Shown piece after piece: positions 12,479 through 26,109 of a DNA stretch of 64,000 nucleotides. The position numbers and the translations under genes are program-made. Source of the DNA: Lingula anatina (taxonomy: Eukaryota; Brachiopoda; Lingulata; Lingulida; Lingulidae); contig NW_019775946.1 of assembly GCF_001039355.2 (NCBI RefSeq), positions 446,417 to 510,416 on the forward strand, given 5' to 3'. The notes under the pieces are model-generated. The model did not search any database. It saw nothing but the letters and a program-made list of their open reading frames with translations, and was not told where the DNA came from. The number at the start of each line of letters is the position of its first letter. The first letter of the stretch is position 1.

Positions 12479-14550
12479 ATATACTAAATTAAAACATTTG
12501 TCATTTTTTTCTCTTGGAGACAAATACTGCCTCTGATAGACAAGAATACTCAGTTTGGCTAACTGGGCTGTAATGTGATGATGGATAGCTGATCTTTGGC
12601 AGTAACACCCAAAACTTTGCATTTTCTTTGAATGGCCAGATATCATTTAGTTTAATTTCAGCTGTTGAAAACTCGGTCATTAGGCATTCCTAACCTTCTA
12701 CTTGTAAATTTAGAAATACTTGGTTACAACTGCAGCAGTAAAAAAAAATGTCCAAACGTGAACCAAACAAAAAATCATAATATTGTTTGACAACAACTCC
12801 CTTGCACTTCACAGTTTATTAATACCCATTTAGATAAGATTTTTAAAAAAATACTGCTGGCCATTATGGTATGATAAAAACAAACATTGCAGAAAAAAAT
12901 TACATATGACAGCTCCAACGTATTTAGATACAAGTAATATAATGAACCAAAGGGAATGTAAAAATGGCTCTCTTGTTCCTTCTAAATTATCATAAATGTT
13001 CACACATAAATTATCAAACTACAATCCCATTCAATTGCACTTTAAAATGAAAAAGTATCTAGATCCCTAATAAATACCTTAAAGTAAATAATGTCCATTT
13101 GTCAGAAACACTGTTGGTCAATTTCAAGCCAAGATTTACTGATTCAGGTAATTTTGCAAATAACTCAATATGTTCACGTTGCTAGAAATGAATATAACGT
13201 AGGACCTTGATGGGCCCTAGATATTACTATTTCAACAAGTAAAACTGGATGCAAAATACAATACTACCTATCTGAACAGTCAAATGCTTGTAAAGTTGAA
13301 AATCATTCTAGAATGAATTGCATAGACCTACTTTCATGAGGGAAGACTAAGGTGTGAGTAACAACATAATAAAATAAAACAGACCAACCACAATGCCTAA
13401 AAATAGTATTAGATATATCCTTTAAATCAGGGATAAGACTGCCATTTAGTGAAAAAGTCGAAAAATTATGGTTTGGGGTCCAGGGGGGCACATAGGCCAG
13501 TGATATTTTTAGCTCCAAAAAAGTTGGAATTCCACCAATGATCAGAAAAATCTCATCCCTGTTAAATATGTGTAAGACACCACTCACTAGTATATACATA
13601 GACAGTGCTTAAATACCCCCACTTTTAATCTATGACATTTAAAATACCCTGGGTTTTAGTTATCTAAAAAGGCAGAATCATTTATTTTTCCATTTCTTGC
13701 TTGACCAATGGTCTGTATCTAAGAAACCAAGATTACTTTCAGCTAGAGCTCTGGGTACCTATAACAGCCATGAGCATATTACAATTATACAGAAATGAAT
13801 ACCCACTGAGATAATGCTATCATAACCCTTGACCATTAAAAAATAACATTCTAGTATTTATAAAAAATACCACTTGTGTTCCATTGTGTGTGTGAAGCGA
13901 GTCCTCAAAAATCTTCAAAATCATGAAATATATTTGGTAAACATAAAACCTTTGATTGTAAAAATTATCCACTCCCTGTAGTCCTCATTGATGTACAGGT
14001 TTGTGTACTTATCCCCTTTCCATTTGTGCATGCATGGAATCTATGGGTTTGGAATGCTTTTCTCAGAAAACAATTGAGCATTTTTTTTAGCAAATGAGAC
14101 CTCATTTTGCAGAGCATAAATTCTTGTCACCAAGACCATATTTCACTCAAACCATTTTCTTACTCTACTGTAACAGTGAATTTGAAATTTACGTAAATTC
14201 CAAGGACACTATTTTTCAACACAACTTTGATAAAGTTGACTGAGAATTGTTTACATGGACCTAGTCATTACCTAGAAAACATGTTCAAAGTATTGCATCT
14301 ATATATCCTTTTGTAAATGCAAACACAGTTTATTACTTATGTAACTTTTTCCAGATGCAACTTTCCAATAGTCTGAACACATACATTAGTTAAATGCAGT
14401 GATGTGTGCTAGACAATAATGGTATACAGAACATATACTAGGTTTATTCAGGCCCAACTACAATAATGCTGTGTCAACAGTAACCCAGTTACACACTCAA
14501 AACAAAAGTTTTGATCCAGTCAAAGTATTTTTTCATCCACTGTTATTGAC
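12479..14550 (-). other. Probable 3' UTR of pantothenate kinase and convergent intergenic DNA
   Basis: No credible exon on either strand. The KNDC1-like and pantothenate kinase genes converge here. A minus-strand AATAAA (TTTATT on the given strand) occurs near 12814 and could end a 1.7-kb 3' UTR of the kinase. Confidence 0.4.
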
Positions 14551-17500
14551 CTAATAACCCCCACCACTGACCAGATCAATTAAACAGCCAACTGCTCCAA
14601 AGTAACCCTAAGAGAAAAAGTCAAATGAAAAGGTTTTAGTATGATCAATAAATCAATTAGATATTTATAAGAATGCTAATGTTCTTCTGAAGTGGGATAG
14701 TATTTACATTCAAAATGCCTTTTTTATACCGGCAACTAGAAAACTTGAAATTGTGAAATTTTATAATCAAATTATTCAGTAAAAGGTACTGGAGTATTGT
14801 TACAAAATTACCTCATGTTCCAGAAACAAAGCCTTCATTGCACCCTTAGACCAATACTCCATTGCATATGCCAGGAGTTTCATAGATATGGTGTTCACTC
14901 GCAGAAAATTTCCAACAAACACAACTCTTTCTATGCCCTATAAAAATACATTTAGTTTAGAGACATAAACAGATCCAGGTAAATCTCACAAGTAAAGTTT
15001 ATGTAATTATATGGGATAATAACATACATCCACATTGTCTGAACAACACATTATACATTAAATGACCACAAAATGAGCCCCAACTGTCACTTTTTAACCC
15101 AGTGTGAGTGAGTGTTTTTTGTGTGGTATATAAAATATTTCAAAACGATCTTAAATTACACATCAAGGGCAATGTTATGGTCAGTTTTGAACTCTCTTCA
15201 AATGATTTTATATTCATTTTTTATTTATGGCCTACTGGTTCTGTCTTTAGAACTAAATGTTCAGGTCTTAAACTTGAAAATTTCAAAATCTTTCAATATC
15301 TTATTAAATATTAGTGAAGACCCTATGACCCAGCTAATTAACTTACTTCATTGACTGCAGACATTCGTGCTATGGAACCAATGTTATTGGTAATGGTAAC
15401 CAGAGTGGCTTTGGCCAAATCACATTTTGACACAGTGTCTCTCTTATCTGGATATATCATGTTCCCAAAACTAAAGGAAGATAAGAGGCAAGAGTCATGA
15501 CAAGAAGCTACAAAAATATATCATCAAAATGAAAGACTGAAAAAATAAGCAGTTCAGATAATATCAAAGTATTTAACAAAGCACTTGATACTTATCAGAT
15601 ACAGTAAAGAAAAGATAACTGAGATCATAATAGTGTTTTCACTACATCAAATAGTAATAACAAATTCATATCTGTAACAATAAGATGGCTGATGTCCATC
15701 ACTGGATATGTTGTTTTTGTTTTTGAGTATTACCTGCTGGCAACTAAATCACCAGGCAAATGGAATTTTTCATAGTCCCCACCATAGATATCCTTGACCA
15801 GCTTGTCCACGCTGTGGTGGTCCCCCTGGGCTGCCAGCTGTATGGCATCTTCAAATGTCTCGCACCCTGTTAACAGGCAGCAGAGACCTAGGAATGTACC
15901 ACCTCCTAGACTGAAATCAATGATAATCCATTCATATTTCAAACCATGAATACAAACACAGTTTTATAGCAGTGCTATCCTAATACAAGCAAAGTATAAC
16001 AGACAAAGAGAAGGATTTTCATAAATCATTCCGACTAAACCTTCTTTATTTTAAGTGGAACATTTACATGATTCTGTGAGTTGCGTTTTTGTTTTTCACT
16101 ATTTGTTTCATTAATAAATTCTGTATCAAAACATATAGTTTAGAGTGCAGTAAAATGTAACAATGTACAGTACAGAGCTTAATAAACTATCACTAATCAT
16201 CGTTTACCCGTAAAACCAGATAATTTCACTACATATATCTATACATTACCTGGTCCCTGTCACTCTCCTGTATTCAGTTGGAGAGCTGACGGCCAGCATA
16301 CTAACCCCTGACCCTATGTTGACCACCAGGTAAGGGTAGGGGTCCCGGAAATCAAAGGGCACCTTTTCACACCTCTCTGGCTCTGTGGGGTGCTTCCAAT
16401 AGTAGCATTCATCCGGATTATTTCTGTCAATGTAGTGTATTCCTTTGATCAAGGTGTCTAGTTCATCCAGTTTGTTCAGTGACAAATTGACTTCCTGCAA
16501 TGGTAAGTAAATAATCAGTTGGTTTTAAAAAAGGGAAATTTTCTTTTCTAGTTGATGTATTTGCTTAATGTAAACATTGCATTCTTGTTACTTGATTTTC
16601 AATTGTAAAATTGAAACTGCTCTAATTCTTTTATGGTTGACTAAAATAGATCAAAATTTTATTCTGAGCTTAACATAGACACAAACACATACACACATTA
16701 ACAACCTCCCAAGATTTCATATAAAGTACACCTTCTTTCACTCCTATTCATATCTTATTCATATAATCACACATGCAATCCAAGCACCAGCATGGTGGCC
16801 CGCCAGCAAAGTGCAAGCAAAATTGCAGTAAGAAACTATAACTACCACAATAATTAACAATACATGAGATACAGTTGCTATACGCACACACCATTGCCAA
16901 CTGATTTCATATGATATACTTAAGTGAAAAAGAAATGGAAATTATTTAATATCTATGAGTGATTTTAAATCTGCATTTAAACTAAAATCTACATCTTAAC
17001 CCTTTCTTACACATACAACTATATAAGAGAAGGTCTGTATAAACTGGTATGATATATATTCACCATGTGTGGCAAGCTTTCAAATATAATACACACATAA
17101 TTCATAAAGATGTATCTTATAACTTAAATCTCACTACATAATATACTGAATGGCTGTGGATATGAGCACCCAACCCATCTTGTTTCAATGTGAACAAACA
17201 AGACCTGTATTCTGCCCTTCAAAAACAAACTGAGATTAAGTAAGTAAATATTTGAACACCGTTTATGAACATCTTAACAGGAATGCATTTTCTTATCACC
17301 CGTATTATTTCTTAAATGCTTTAAATCACAGCAAATTTGTAATTGAAATCCCATTGATACTTAAGGTACACAAAGGAGGATTTTCGTGCCAAAATTGATA
17401 TTTAATGAATTACACTGGAGTAAACAGCACCCCCAAATATTGAGTCTTTAATTGTCCTTAGATAAGTTCAACAAGAAGTGATCCATGCACATTGAGTGCC

Positions 17501-18356
17501 TTAAAGAAATCTTTTTATAATAGACCAATATTTACCATTTTGAAATCTTGCTCAAACTTGTGTGCTCCACCTCCTGTGGCACATATAGTTTCTGCCACAC
17601 TGGGGAAATTTTTAGCTTTAGCCAGTTCAATGAAAGCTCCCATACCCGCGGTTGGGAACCTTATGAAGTGTATAGTCCCTGTCCTCCCATCAAATGATTG
17701 GTTTTTCATTTCCAAATGGGTGTCTCTTATGCCAGATTTACCATAGGCTTTATTGCCAGTGAGATATTTGCGTATAGTCCTGATGGTTTCATGCTCCTCA
17801 CCCTCCTCATCATCTGTGAGATCCGTAGGCTCAAAGTACACCAGCTTGGTCAGAGTGCCTCCAATGTCCATGCCAAACCATGGGCATGCTACAATAATAT
17901 ACATCAATATTAGACAGAGTTCTAACAGTTAGACTTGATCTGATGACCAGAACATACATGTATATCTCTTCTTCTTAAATGACTTGAGATTAAATCTAAT
18001 TTTTTTAAATTTAGCCTGTCGACCTTAATTACTAGTATATTTTAAAACATTGCTGAATGTTAAACTAAATAACCAATGTACAGAAATCATTTCATATAAT
18101 CTGAGACAAAAAAGTCAACTTCAATAATGCAAGCATCATTTTAAAATATAAAGTAGGCAATCAAAGCATTTGCCCATGTACCAGTAAGGCTTCAAGCTAC
18201 TGGGGTACAGTACATCTACTGATGTTTTAAAAACCTCAATGTATGGTCAACATACATTATAAGTATTAACATTTCAAAAGTCCGGCCACTTAAAATATTA
18301 TTATTATTATTATCATTATTTTGTAACTTACGAGGCGGTTGCTCTATCCTTGCCAT
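14551..18356 (-). CDS. PANK: Pantothenate kinase
   Basis: Phosphorylates pantothenate with ATP, the first and rate-setting step of coenzyme A synthesis. Seven exons on the minus strand: 18332-18356, 17536-17888, 16250-16494, 15734-15910, 15347-15470, 14812-14937, 14551-14607. They sum to 1107 nt, 368 residues, matching the short cytosolic-type animal isoforms. The start MARIEQPP leads by a phase-1 junction into [19 protein letters not shown], the N-terminal ATP-binding motif (about residues 11-29). Other family blocks are [86 protein letters not shown] and the C-terminal [12 protein letters not shown]. The paralogue (PANK1/2/3) cannot be told. No mitochondrial targeting extension is visible. 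It is head-to-head with PLPBP, 571 bp between start codons. Confidence 0.95.
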
Positions 18357-18927
18357 ACGTTGTTTTATGCAGTTCTTTTATCCCTGATAACTTAATGTGA
18401 ATACAAGACTGCTATCGCAAAGAGACTGCAGATCTGGACGCACGTCTACTCTATTTGTGTTGACACAGTAAAACCGCGGCCCACATCATTTATGTTTTCA
18501 ACTCGATATTTTTCGGCAACACTTTTTACAACAGATAATAAAAACGATAGAATACTCAATGGGATTATTCAATGGTAATATTAAAAACATTCACTTCTCA
18601 TCAGTCATGCAGGTTTGTCTGTGACTGCGTTGCTCAAACTGTTGACAAAGACTGCAACTATGCAAACGACACACACATGTCGTAAGATAAGAACAAATGT
18701 ACACATGTCTCGTAACCTTTAGCACCGGAAGTATACGAGGGTTGTGAAGATTCGCAGAAATTAGCCGTCTTGTTGAAAAATTAGTTTTCCATAAAAACTA
18801 TTAATTTTAAACAAAATTTCCATTTTGCATAAAGCAGAAGTACAAAATTCTATTTAAAGAGTTATGAGTATTTTTTTCTCTTGATAAGTGATATTTGTCA
18901 CCCCGCAGCAATTAGGTCACATTAAAC
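18357..18927. promoter_or_regulatory. Divergent promoter interval between PANK and PLPBP
   Basis: 571 bp separate the two start codons. An ETS-type element, ACCGGAAGT, lies at 18724-18732, a common motif of housekeeping divergent promoters. No TATA box is obvious. CpGs are more frequent than in the surrounding introns (for example 18410-18480). Confidence 0.6.
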
Positions 18928-21900
18928 ATGAGAAGAGCGATGGCAAGTTCATCTGGTGTAGGAAGTGCTTTGCGAGATGTCTTAGACAGGATGACAGCAG
19001 CAGCACAGAGAAGACCTTCGGTACATGTCCAATATACAGATAAATGTTAGAATGCATGTGACTGAAAAGTAAATGCAATCGAATGATATTGTCTGCAATG
19101 TTTGCTTATACCATTCATATGTTGACTGATCTTACTTTTGTTATAGGGGGTTTATTATTATTATTATATAGGATCTTCCAGATTTACATCCTAGACTTGT
19201 TGCTGTCAGTAAAACAAAGCCACCAGATATGGTGCTAGAAGCCTATAACTGTGGCCAGAAACATTTTGGAGAAAATTATGTGAGTTTTTTGTTTATATTT
19301 AATTTAATCTGGAGTATTACATATACATTGTAGATGATATACTGTTCACATATTGCTGAAAAATTAATAAAGAATAAATAAATCAATGACTTGATGAATA
19401 GATACTCAAGTATACATAGCAATTGTGTGCTCAAATAGAAAAATACTTTGTTAACTTGTTTATTTATATTTTAACTTACTGTATATGCGTGCATGTATGA
19501 AAGGGCAAGACTTTTGTTTATTTACAGGTTCAAGAATTGGAACAAAAAAGCAGAGATACGGTAGGTACCATGTACTTTGTATTCAATGCCCCAAATGCAT
19601 TGTTCAGTATATAATTTTATTTAAAAGCATGTAGTTGCTTTACATTTAAGACCCATAGTTCATTTAGTTTTATTCAGTTTGTTGAATAGAGTACAGCAAG
19701 TTTTATTATAATAACCCTTTAAAAATTCATAAGGCTTTCTATGTGGGTATTTTTCTTAAAATTACATTTTTTTTAAAAAAGGAGCAATTTCCTTCTGCTC
19801 CTGCATCATTGCTTGACCCATCCCTACACCTAAGCATGTTTAACGTTTTTGTTCTGAATTATTTACGCCAGTCACTTAATTAGACCACCATGTCCTTCTT
19901 CATTTCTGAGAGTCGATTTCTGTATCATTTTCAGACAGGTACAACTGTACATGTAGCAAAGAATGGAATGTTCAGTGCTGGATTTTTTTCCATTTTTTAG
20001 GTTTTAGAAAAATGTCAAGACATCAAGTGGCATTTCATAGGACCACTACAGAGCAAAAAAATTCCTAAAGTTATAGGTATCTTGTTCAGGTTAAAACATC
20101 AGCTTAAATTATAAACTTATTTACCAATAATACTTGTAATCTTTAGGATTTTGTTGTTGTTTTGCTTCTAATAGTGACAAAGATAAAGCTAATTTGATAA
20201 CATTTTATTTTCTATGTTTTAGGTGTCCCAAATTTATTCGTAATAGAAACGATTGATACAGAGAAATTAGCTACTAAACTGAACACTGCATGGGGAAAAT
20301 TAGAAAAGTCAGACAAACTGAAAATCTTTGTGCAAGTAAATACAAGTAAAGAAGAGAGTAAGTTGTTTAATTGTATGACATACAGTAAATCTGTGCTAAA
20401 CCTGTCACACCCAGCACACTGTTGAATAATAAGATATTTCAAAGGAATTATATTTGTAAACAATTTAGTGCCATTTTAGATACTTTTAAAAGTTTGGAGT
20501 TATTTAGATTAAGCACAGACATTTAACAGAAAACAAGTCATCTGAGTGTAATATGCTATTTTGTCATTCATGGCAGCTTTACTTAACTATAATTACACAT
20601 CACATAAGACACAAAAGACTTCTATATCTGACATATCATAACAGCTTTTATCAATTTCTATCATTTCCAAAGATAAATCTGGATGCTCTCCTGACCAGTG
20701 TGGTGCTTTAGTTTCCCACATCATATCCAGTTGTCCTAACCTGAAGTTTGGGGGATTGATGACAATAGGTGCATTAGGATATGACCTGAGTAAAGGGCCA
20801 AATCCAGATTTTCAGGTATAATTATAAGCTTTTGAGCTGTTCCATGGTAGTTTTTTCCCCTTTGCAACATCTTATTCCACACATAAGGTGTTTCATCTTT
20901 TCATAAAACCTGAAAAATTTCATTTTAGAATTTGCATCTTGGCACTCTTGAACTGAACTAGTGGGAATATATTTGGCAGATATTTTATGAAGAATAAGAT
21001 GATATTATACAGAAATGTACTTGTAAAATACTGAAAGGTGACACTGAAATGAAACAATCATATAGCCAAGAACTGTAACACTGAAATTTTTATTTCAAAA
21101 AGAACTTTTAAGGCTCACAGTTCTAATAAATCCTTTCTCACCTTTCTCATAAATCCCTTACACACCATTTCCATAGATTTTTAGATCGATCTATCCCTGT
21201 GGGGAGTCTCACTAGATTACTGTCAGCTTGGCCGGCTTAAGCGTCTGTCCCGCCTACTAAAAGCTGTAAGGGGGTAATTAACTATGGTGCCCACTCGGCT
21301 GACTGCAATTTAGAATGAACCCCAGGGAGTTAGGTCGATCTAAATCTTAATCTTTAGATCGATCTAAATCTCTGGGAAAGCACCCTTAGTGTGTGCGGTG
21401 TTGCATTAAAAGTATCTTCTTTAACAATTTTATGATTTTATTGCAAAGAGATGTTACGCAGATAGAATTGTAATACAACCAAGATACATTTATAGAAAAT
21501 ATGTAGAAGCAATTATTTTACAGGAACTAATAAGATGCAGAAAGGAGATATGTGAGAGCCTTGGTTTGAGATTGGAGGAAATAGAACTGAGCATGGGCAT
21601 GTCTAACGATTTTGAACATGCAGTAAGTAAAGAACATGGTGGGGATTTCTTAAATATAAGATGTCAAATCCACCGTTTTTTTCTTGTTTATAATAAAAAT
21701 TAAGAGCTTCTCATATGCGTGCATAAAGTTGCTATTTATTTCATTTACCCCATTTTAATTGGAATTTTGTTCACAAAGGAAGAATATTAATATGACTAAA
21801 GTTTTTAATCATTTCTCTTTCAGATTGAAGTTGGAAGTACAAATGTGCGAGTGGGAAGCACCATATTTGGTGCACGCACTTATCCAACAAAGAAAAGTGT

Positions 21901-21997
21901 AGACTGTGCAGAGACAAAGGATGAATCTCAAAGTACTACTGACCCACTTGATAAAACTCAGAATGACATGGAAAAACTTACTGTCACTTTAAAGTGA
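18928..21997 (+). CDS. PLPBP: Pyridoxal phosphate homeostasis protein (YggS/PROSC family)
   Basis: A PLP-binding, fold-type III single-domain protein that buffers pyridoxal phosphate for other enzymes and has no known catalysis of its own. Eight exons: 18928-19020, 19172-19279, 19528-19560, 20001-20076, 20223-20357, 20673-20815, 21524-21622, 21824-21997; 861 nt, 286 residues. The PLP lysine is Lys45 in [10 protein letters not shown]. Family motifs follow in order: [77 protein letters not shown] and [10 protein letters not shown]. After the conserved GAR there is a hydrophilic C-terminal tail of about 40 residues. The upstream ATG at 18928 is chosen; an in-frame Met four codons later is an alternative. 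The fifth-to-last intron junctions keep phase throughout. Confidence 0.95.
21163..21386. mobile_element. Palindromic MITE-like element, GATCGATC family, copy 1
   Basis: In the PLPBP intron between exons 20673-20815 and 21524-21622. Ends carry ttagatcgatcta and tttagatcgatctaaa with tctatggg/ctctggg-type borders. The interior shares cccgcctactaaaagctgtaaggg and cggcttaagcg with the element at 48081-48282, in the opposite orientation. It has no open frame, which suggests a non-autonomous element. Confidence 0.75.
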
Positions 21998-24441
21998 AGG
22001 GGCATGTGTTGAAAGTTCGCATAAGACGATTCATTTCAATATTATTTATAGATTTTTATCACAGAATTATTTATACAGAATACACTAAGAATATTATAAT
22101 ATCTCCCTCTATGGCATTCCCTACCCAGGTTACATATTCTGCAGACTTTATTTTGGTGACAGAGATTTTGCATTTGTGATGTACTGAAAAAATATTCTTT
22201 GCCCTGCAATATATGCTATTGTTTGTACTTAAAAATAGTTATATGACGAGTATAAATGTCACAACAACACCACCTTTCAAGCATTCCTTTATTTTTATTA
22301 CAGTAATATACAGACCTAAATACAAGCAGTGATATATTGTCCACTGTTAAAGCTTGCTGTCAAGGCATACAAAACAGTAATATTTACACTACACAGACAT
22401 TTGACAATGTATCAGATGTTTATAACTATTTCTGGCACCAAGAATTATATACACTGGGTTGAATTATGGCCATAATTATTTTCCATTGTTGTACCCGTTG
22501 TATTCATACTTTAAAAAGTAATTGCAGTTATGAGAAAACTGCAATAGAATACTTGTCCTGATGGCATTATTAGAGAATGTGTAAGATTATATAACTAGGC
22601 TTTTAAATGCTAGATGAATTGCATTTTAATACATAGGCTTACCCTTTGGCTCCATTGTGTTTTCATCTTACCAAGTACAATTGGAAATGTTTTCTAAAAA
22701 GTCCAATTTTTTACAACATCCTTAAAATAAATTTCTGTATATACACTGATAAAATTCTTCTTTTGATTCACACTGAAAAATGACTCCATGACTTTTATGT
22801 GTCTGAGATTTGCATACAATTACAATGTAAGCAAACACTACCATTTGTTCGTAAACTGCCGATGACATATATAACTTATGACAATTTATAATTCAAATAA
22901 CTTCCTAGGCCGATAAATTATGAAAAACTAAACGGACAAAACTCAAATAATTGCAGGACAAGGACTTAAAAGGCAATTTTCAGAGAATGTAATATGACAA
23001 AACATTTTAAAAGAGTTGTATTTTAGTAAAACATATTTCTAAAGTACATTTACGTGAAATAAACATTTTCACAATTACATCAGCTTGCATGTCCTACATA
23101 AATTGTCAAAATTTTTAATACACTTTTTTTTTTATTTATCAACTTGTTGTCAATGGCTGTATTCCTTCATGAAGGTCTACACAAAAAGACAAATAATTTA
23201 CCTACAGCATCAGAATAATAGACAATCTTTTTTATACATGGGTAACAACTTAGTAACACCAAACAGTTTCTAAATTTGACAGACGTAAATATATATATAT
23301 ATATACAGATACTTTCACTAAAAATATTTTCATATATCCTTGACAATATTGAAATTGGTACAAGTCTTACCATGCATTGCTGTGCCAACTCTATGCAACA
23401 ATATAATTCTCGATACTGATGTCTGACATTTAAATAGTTATCAAAATGTATATCTATTTCCAGCTTATTATAATGATACTTAGTTTGAGGACCAACTAAA
23501 ATATGGAAGAAACCAAGGGTTCAGGAGTGAAGTGACAAGAAGAGGAAGCCAGAGAGGAAATCTATCATTTACATCAACTTATCTGTTTATAGCACCATTT
23601 ATCACAGGCATGGACATTAAAATTACATAAAATTCAATTCAAAATCTCAATTCTACATGCCTGTGTTGTATATTTTGTGCCAAACTTGTGATGAAACGAC
23701 CATTCTTGATTCTAAGGCAGTTTTATTCTATGTACTACATAGAGCTTCATTACAGGGCTTCGTAAGGTGATGCATATAGTCTGAAATATAGTTATCAATC
23801 CATACATTTGGCAATATGTTTATATAATATAGCTGCTTAAAAAAAAGGCTTATACTATTTATATCATTGTTGACAAACTATGGATATTTAATAAATAATT
23901 GAGGGTCAGAATAAATCTTACACTTCTTACCAGTGGGAATACCAAAAAGGATATTTCAACACTATTAATTTACTTTAGTGAACAAATAGATCGTGGTTGT
24001 AATTAATCCAATAAATAGTGAATGTTTCTGATGGGTGTCAGGCATGGTCCACAGTCCTTTTCTACCAATATAATATGTACAGTTTCTGGACATTTGGTTT
24101 GTCCGTGTTCACCATCAAAGGTTAGACTGTTGTCATCTTACAGCTATTTCACTAAGAATGACAATTTCAAGCTGAGGGTGGGTTAAAGAAAATGTAATTG
24201 CAAACAACATTTGCTTATTCTTCAAATTTATCAATCAAAGCAATTCTAAACATGGTAATTAAAACCACTTTTCATATTCCCTAAGCAATTTGTATAGGGG
24301 CTAGTACAAAGAAATTAGGAAGGGAGAAAATTTAAAATGGTTCTGACAGAAATTAACATTATCAGCTATACAGTAAGTATTCATATTATAGAACTGGGAT
24401 GTACTGTTTATCATTTATTGACTTTACACTTCACATTGAAA
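21998..24441. other. 3' UTRs of converging PLPBP and GOLGA7
   Basis: No credible exon. A minus-strand AATAAA (TTTATT at 22288-22293) could terminate a 2.1-kb GOLGA7 3' UTR. Plus-strand AATAAA hexamers near 22724 and 23057 could end PLPBP. If both are used, the transcripts overlap tail to tail. Confidence 0.4.
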
Positions 24442-26018
24442 TTACACATTGACAAAGGATACCACTCTGAGGCCTCTCTCTGCTGGATCAACTATCATAA
24501 GTCCCTTGGGAAGATAGACATTCTTGTTCTGTTCTTCAATGTATCTAGCTGCTTTCTTTATACACTGCAAACAGAAAGCATATTTTTCATCAATGACAGA
24601 AAACATTTGGCAATATTTCTTCTCTACAAATCATTAAACAGACTTTCGATTTAACTCCTTACACATCATAATTAAGTGGCAAACATTGCTACTCAAAGCA
24701 TACACAAAAACTATGTTACATTTTAACTTTTTAAACCAGTTATTACCTCAAAACAATTCTCATTAATTAAGGTATACAAGCTAAGATTTTGTCTATCATA
24801 CCTTGGTATAATGGGGTTCAATGCACAAGTAAAGAAAGTAAGCCGAGAGACACGCAAAACAACTTTCACAGTATGTCCTGCTCCCTAATGATTCAGCTTC
24901 TGAATAGATTTCATTAATGTGGTTGACAGTTGCTGTAAATTGGGCAGAATCAATCTAAAAGAAAAAAATGCATGACTTTTTAGAATGTTTACTATCTGTA
25001 TACACACACATGACACAAAGATCACTTGCTGTACTACAAAAGTAAATAATTACAATAAAATGAATAATGTAACAAACCTTATTTGTATCAAATTGTTGTA
25101 AGAAAGTTTTTTTTTTCTATTTAAATTGATTACCAACCCATCTTACCCTGTCTTGTAATTCCTGGGGAAATTTGTTCTGAAACCGGACAGGTGTCCCATC
25201 TGAGAAGTCTCTGTGTAAAAATATCTTTGCACTGTGATGTGTCGGGATTCGGTTTAAATCATCCATTGTGTGGTTGTGATTCTAAACAGAAGTATTTCAA
25301 AGTTATGACTATGTGGTTGCAATTCTAAACAGAAATATTTTAAAGTTGTGACTATGTAATATTGTGTGGTTGCAATTCTAAACTGAAATATTTCCCAGTT
25401 TTGCATATGTAATATTGACTATTCTTGCCATGCCTATGATAATTTTTCTGATATCTAAGACAATTACAAAACTTTCACAAAGTCCACAGGGCTCTCATAA
25501 ATCTCTTCAGGAAAGTCAAGAGACCCTCAGACGTTTATGTAGGAAACACAAACAAATAGGGGTCAGTCCTGTGCCATCCAAATTACATGAAAACTTTATA
25601 GTGAAATTATTTGAAATCATGACACATGGAAAATTTCCTTTTAATTTAAAAACCTGCCAAAGACAATCTCACTATCAGATCTTACATTTCATTATATGGC
25701 CTACAAAAGCATACTGTAAGAAAGTAGTTCATGAGCACTTATATCACATTTCCGCTTCATAGTAACTTCAATACATCGTCTTCTGATTCTAAGAAAAGTA
25801 AATTGCATTGCTTTTTCCAGAAACAGTCATACGTACAGTAGAAAGAGTGACTGGCAAGTGACTAAACTCCTTTAACCTTGATCTATAGACAATAATATAA
25901 TTTACAAATAGATCTATTTCAGGCTTAGGAGTTCTTGCAATGAGTTATTCCTACTGAAGGTGTTGTGATTGGCTTACAAACATTTTACAAAAAATTTGTT
26001 TACCTGCTTCGAAGACAT
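24442..26018 (-). CDS. GOLGA7: Golgin subfamily A member 7 (palmitoyltransferase cofactor)
   Basis: In vertebrates GOLGA7 (GCP16) is the Golgi partner of the DHHC9 palmitoyltransferase that acylates Ras; the yeast counterpart is Erf4. Four exons on the minus strand: 26004-26018, 25147-25281, 24802-24954, 24442-24564; 426 nt, 141 residues (human 137). The first exon holds only MSSKQ and joins in phase 0. Diagnostic stretches are AKIFLHRDFSDGTPVRFQNK, FPQELQDR, HINEIYSEAESLG, YCESCFACLSAYFLYLCIE and CIKKAARYIEEQN, then MIVDPAERGLRVVSF. Cys82 and Cys85 sit where the human protein carries its palmitoylated cysteines. It is head-to-head with SUCLG1, with 91 bp between start codons. Confidence 0.95.
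25269..25414. repeat. Triplicated ~45-50-bp unit containing the GOLGA7 exon-2 acceptor
   Basis: Three diverged direct copies begin tgtggttg near 25269, 25312 and 25364. The first contains the real acceptor of exon 25147-25281 (minus strand CTGTTTAG|AATCACAAC). The other two carry near-identical acceptor-like sequences (CTGTTTAG|AATTGCAAC and a CAGTTTAG variant) upstream in the intron. Confidence 0.85.
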
Positions 26019-26109
26019 GGTTCCTCTCAGCATCCGGGTAATTCGTGGGCCGATATTTATTTCGATTGGGCAATCCAGATCATGTGTCTCTTTCTCGCGA
26101 GACAACAAA
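26019..26109. promoter_or_regulatory. Compact divergent promoter of GOLGA7 and SUCLG1
   Basis: Only 91 bp lie between the two start codons. The interval contains the perfect palindrome TCTCGCGAGA at 26093-26102, known in vertebrates as a bidirectional housekeeping promoter element bound by BANP. It also contains an inverted CCAAT core (ATTGG, 26065-26069). No TATA box near either start. Both 5' UTRs must be very short, or must overlap on opposite strands. Confidence 0.8.

Noticed and set aside
24337-24654. Plus-strand 105-residue frame
   Set aside because: Overlaps the antisense of GOLGA7's last exon and its 3' UTR; no family resemblance.
25415-25762. Plus-strand 115-residue frame in the first GOLGA7 intron
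   Set aside because: No domain, no start context, no splice partners, and ordinary intronic composition.
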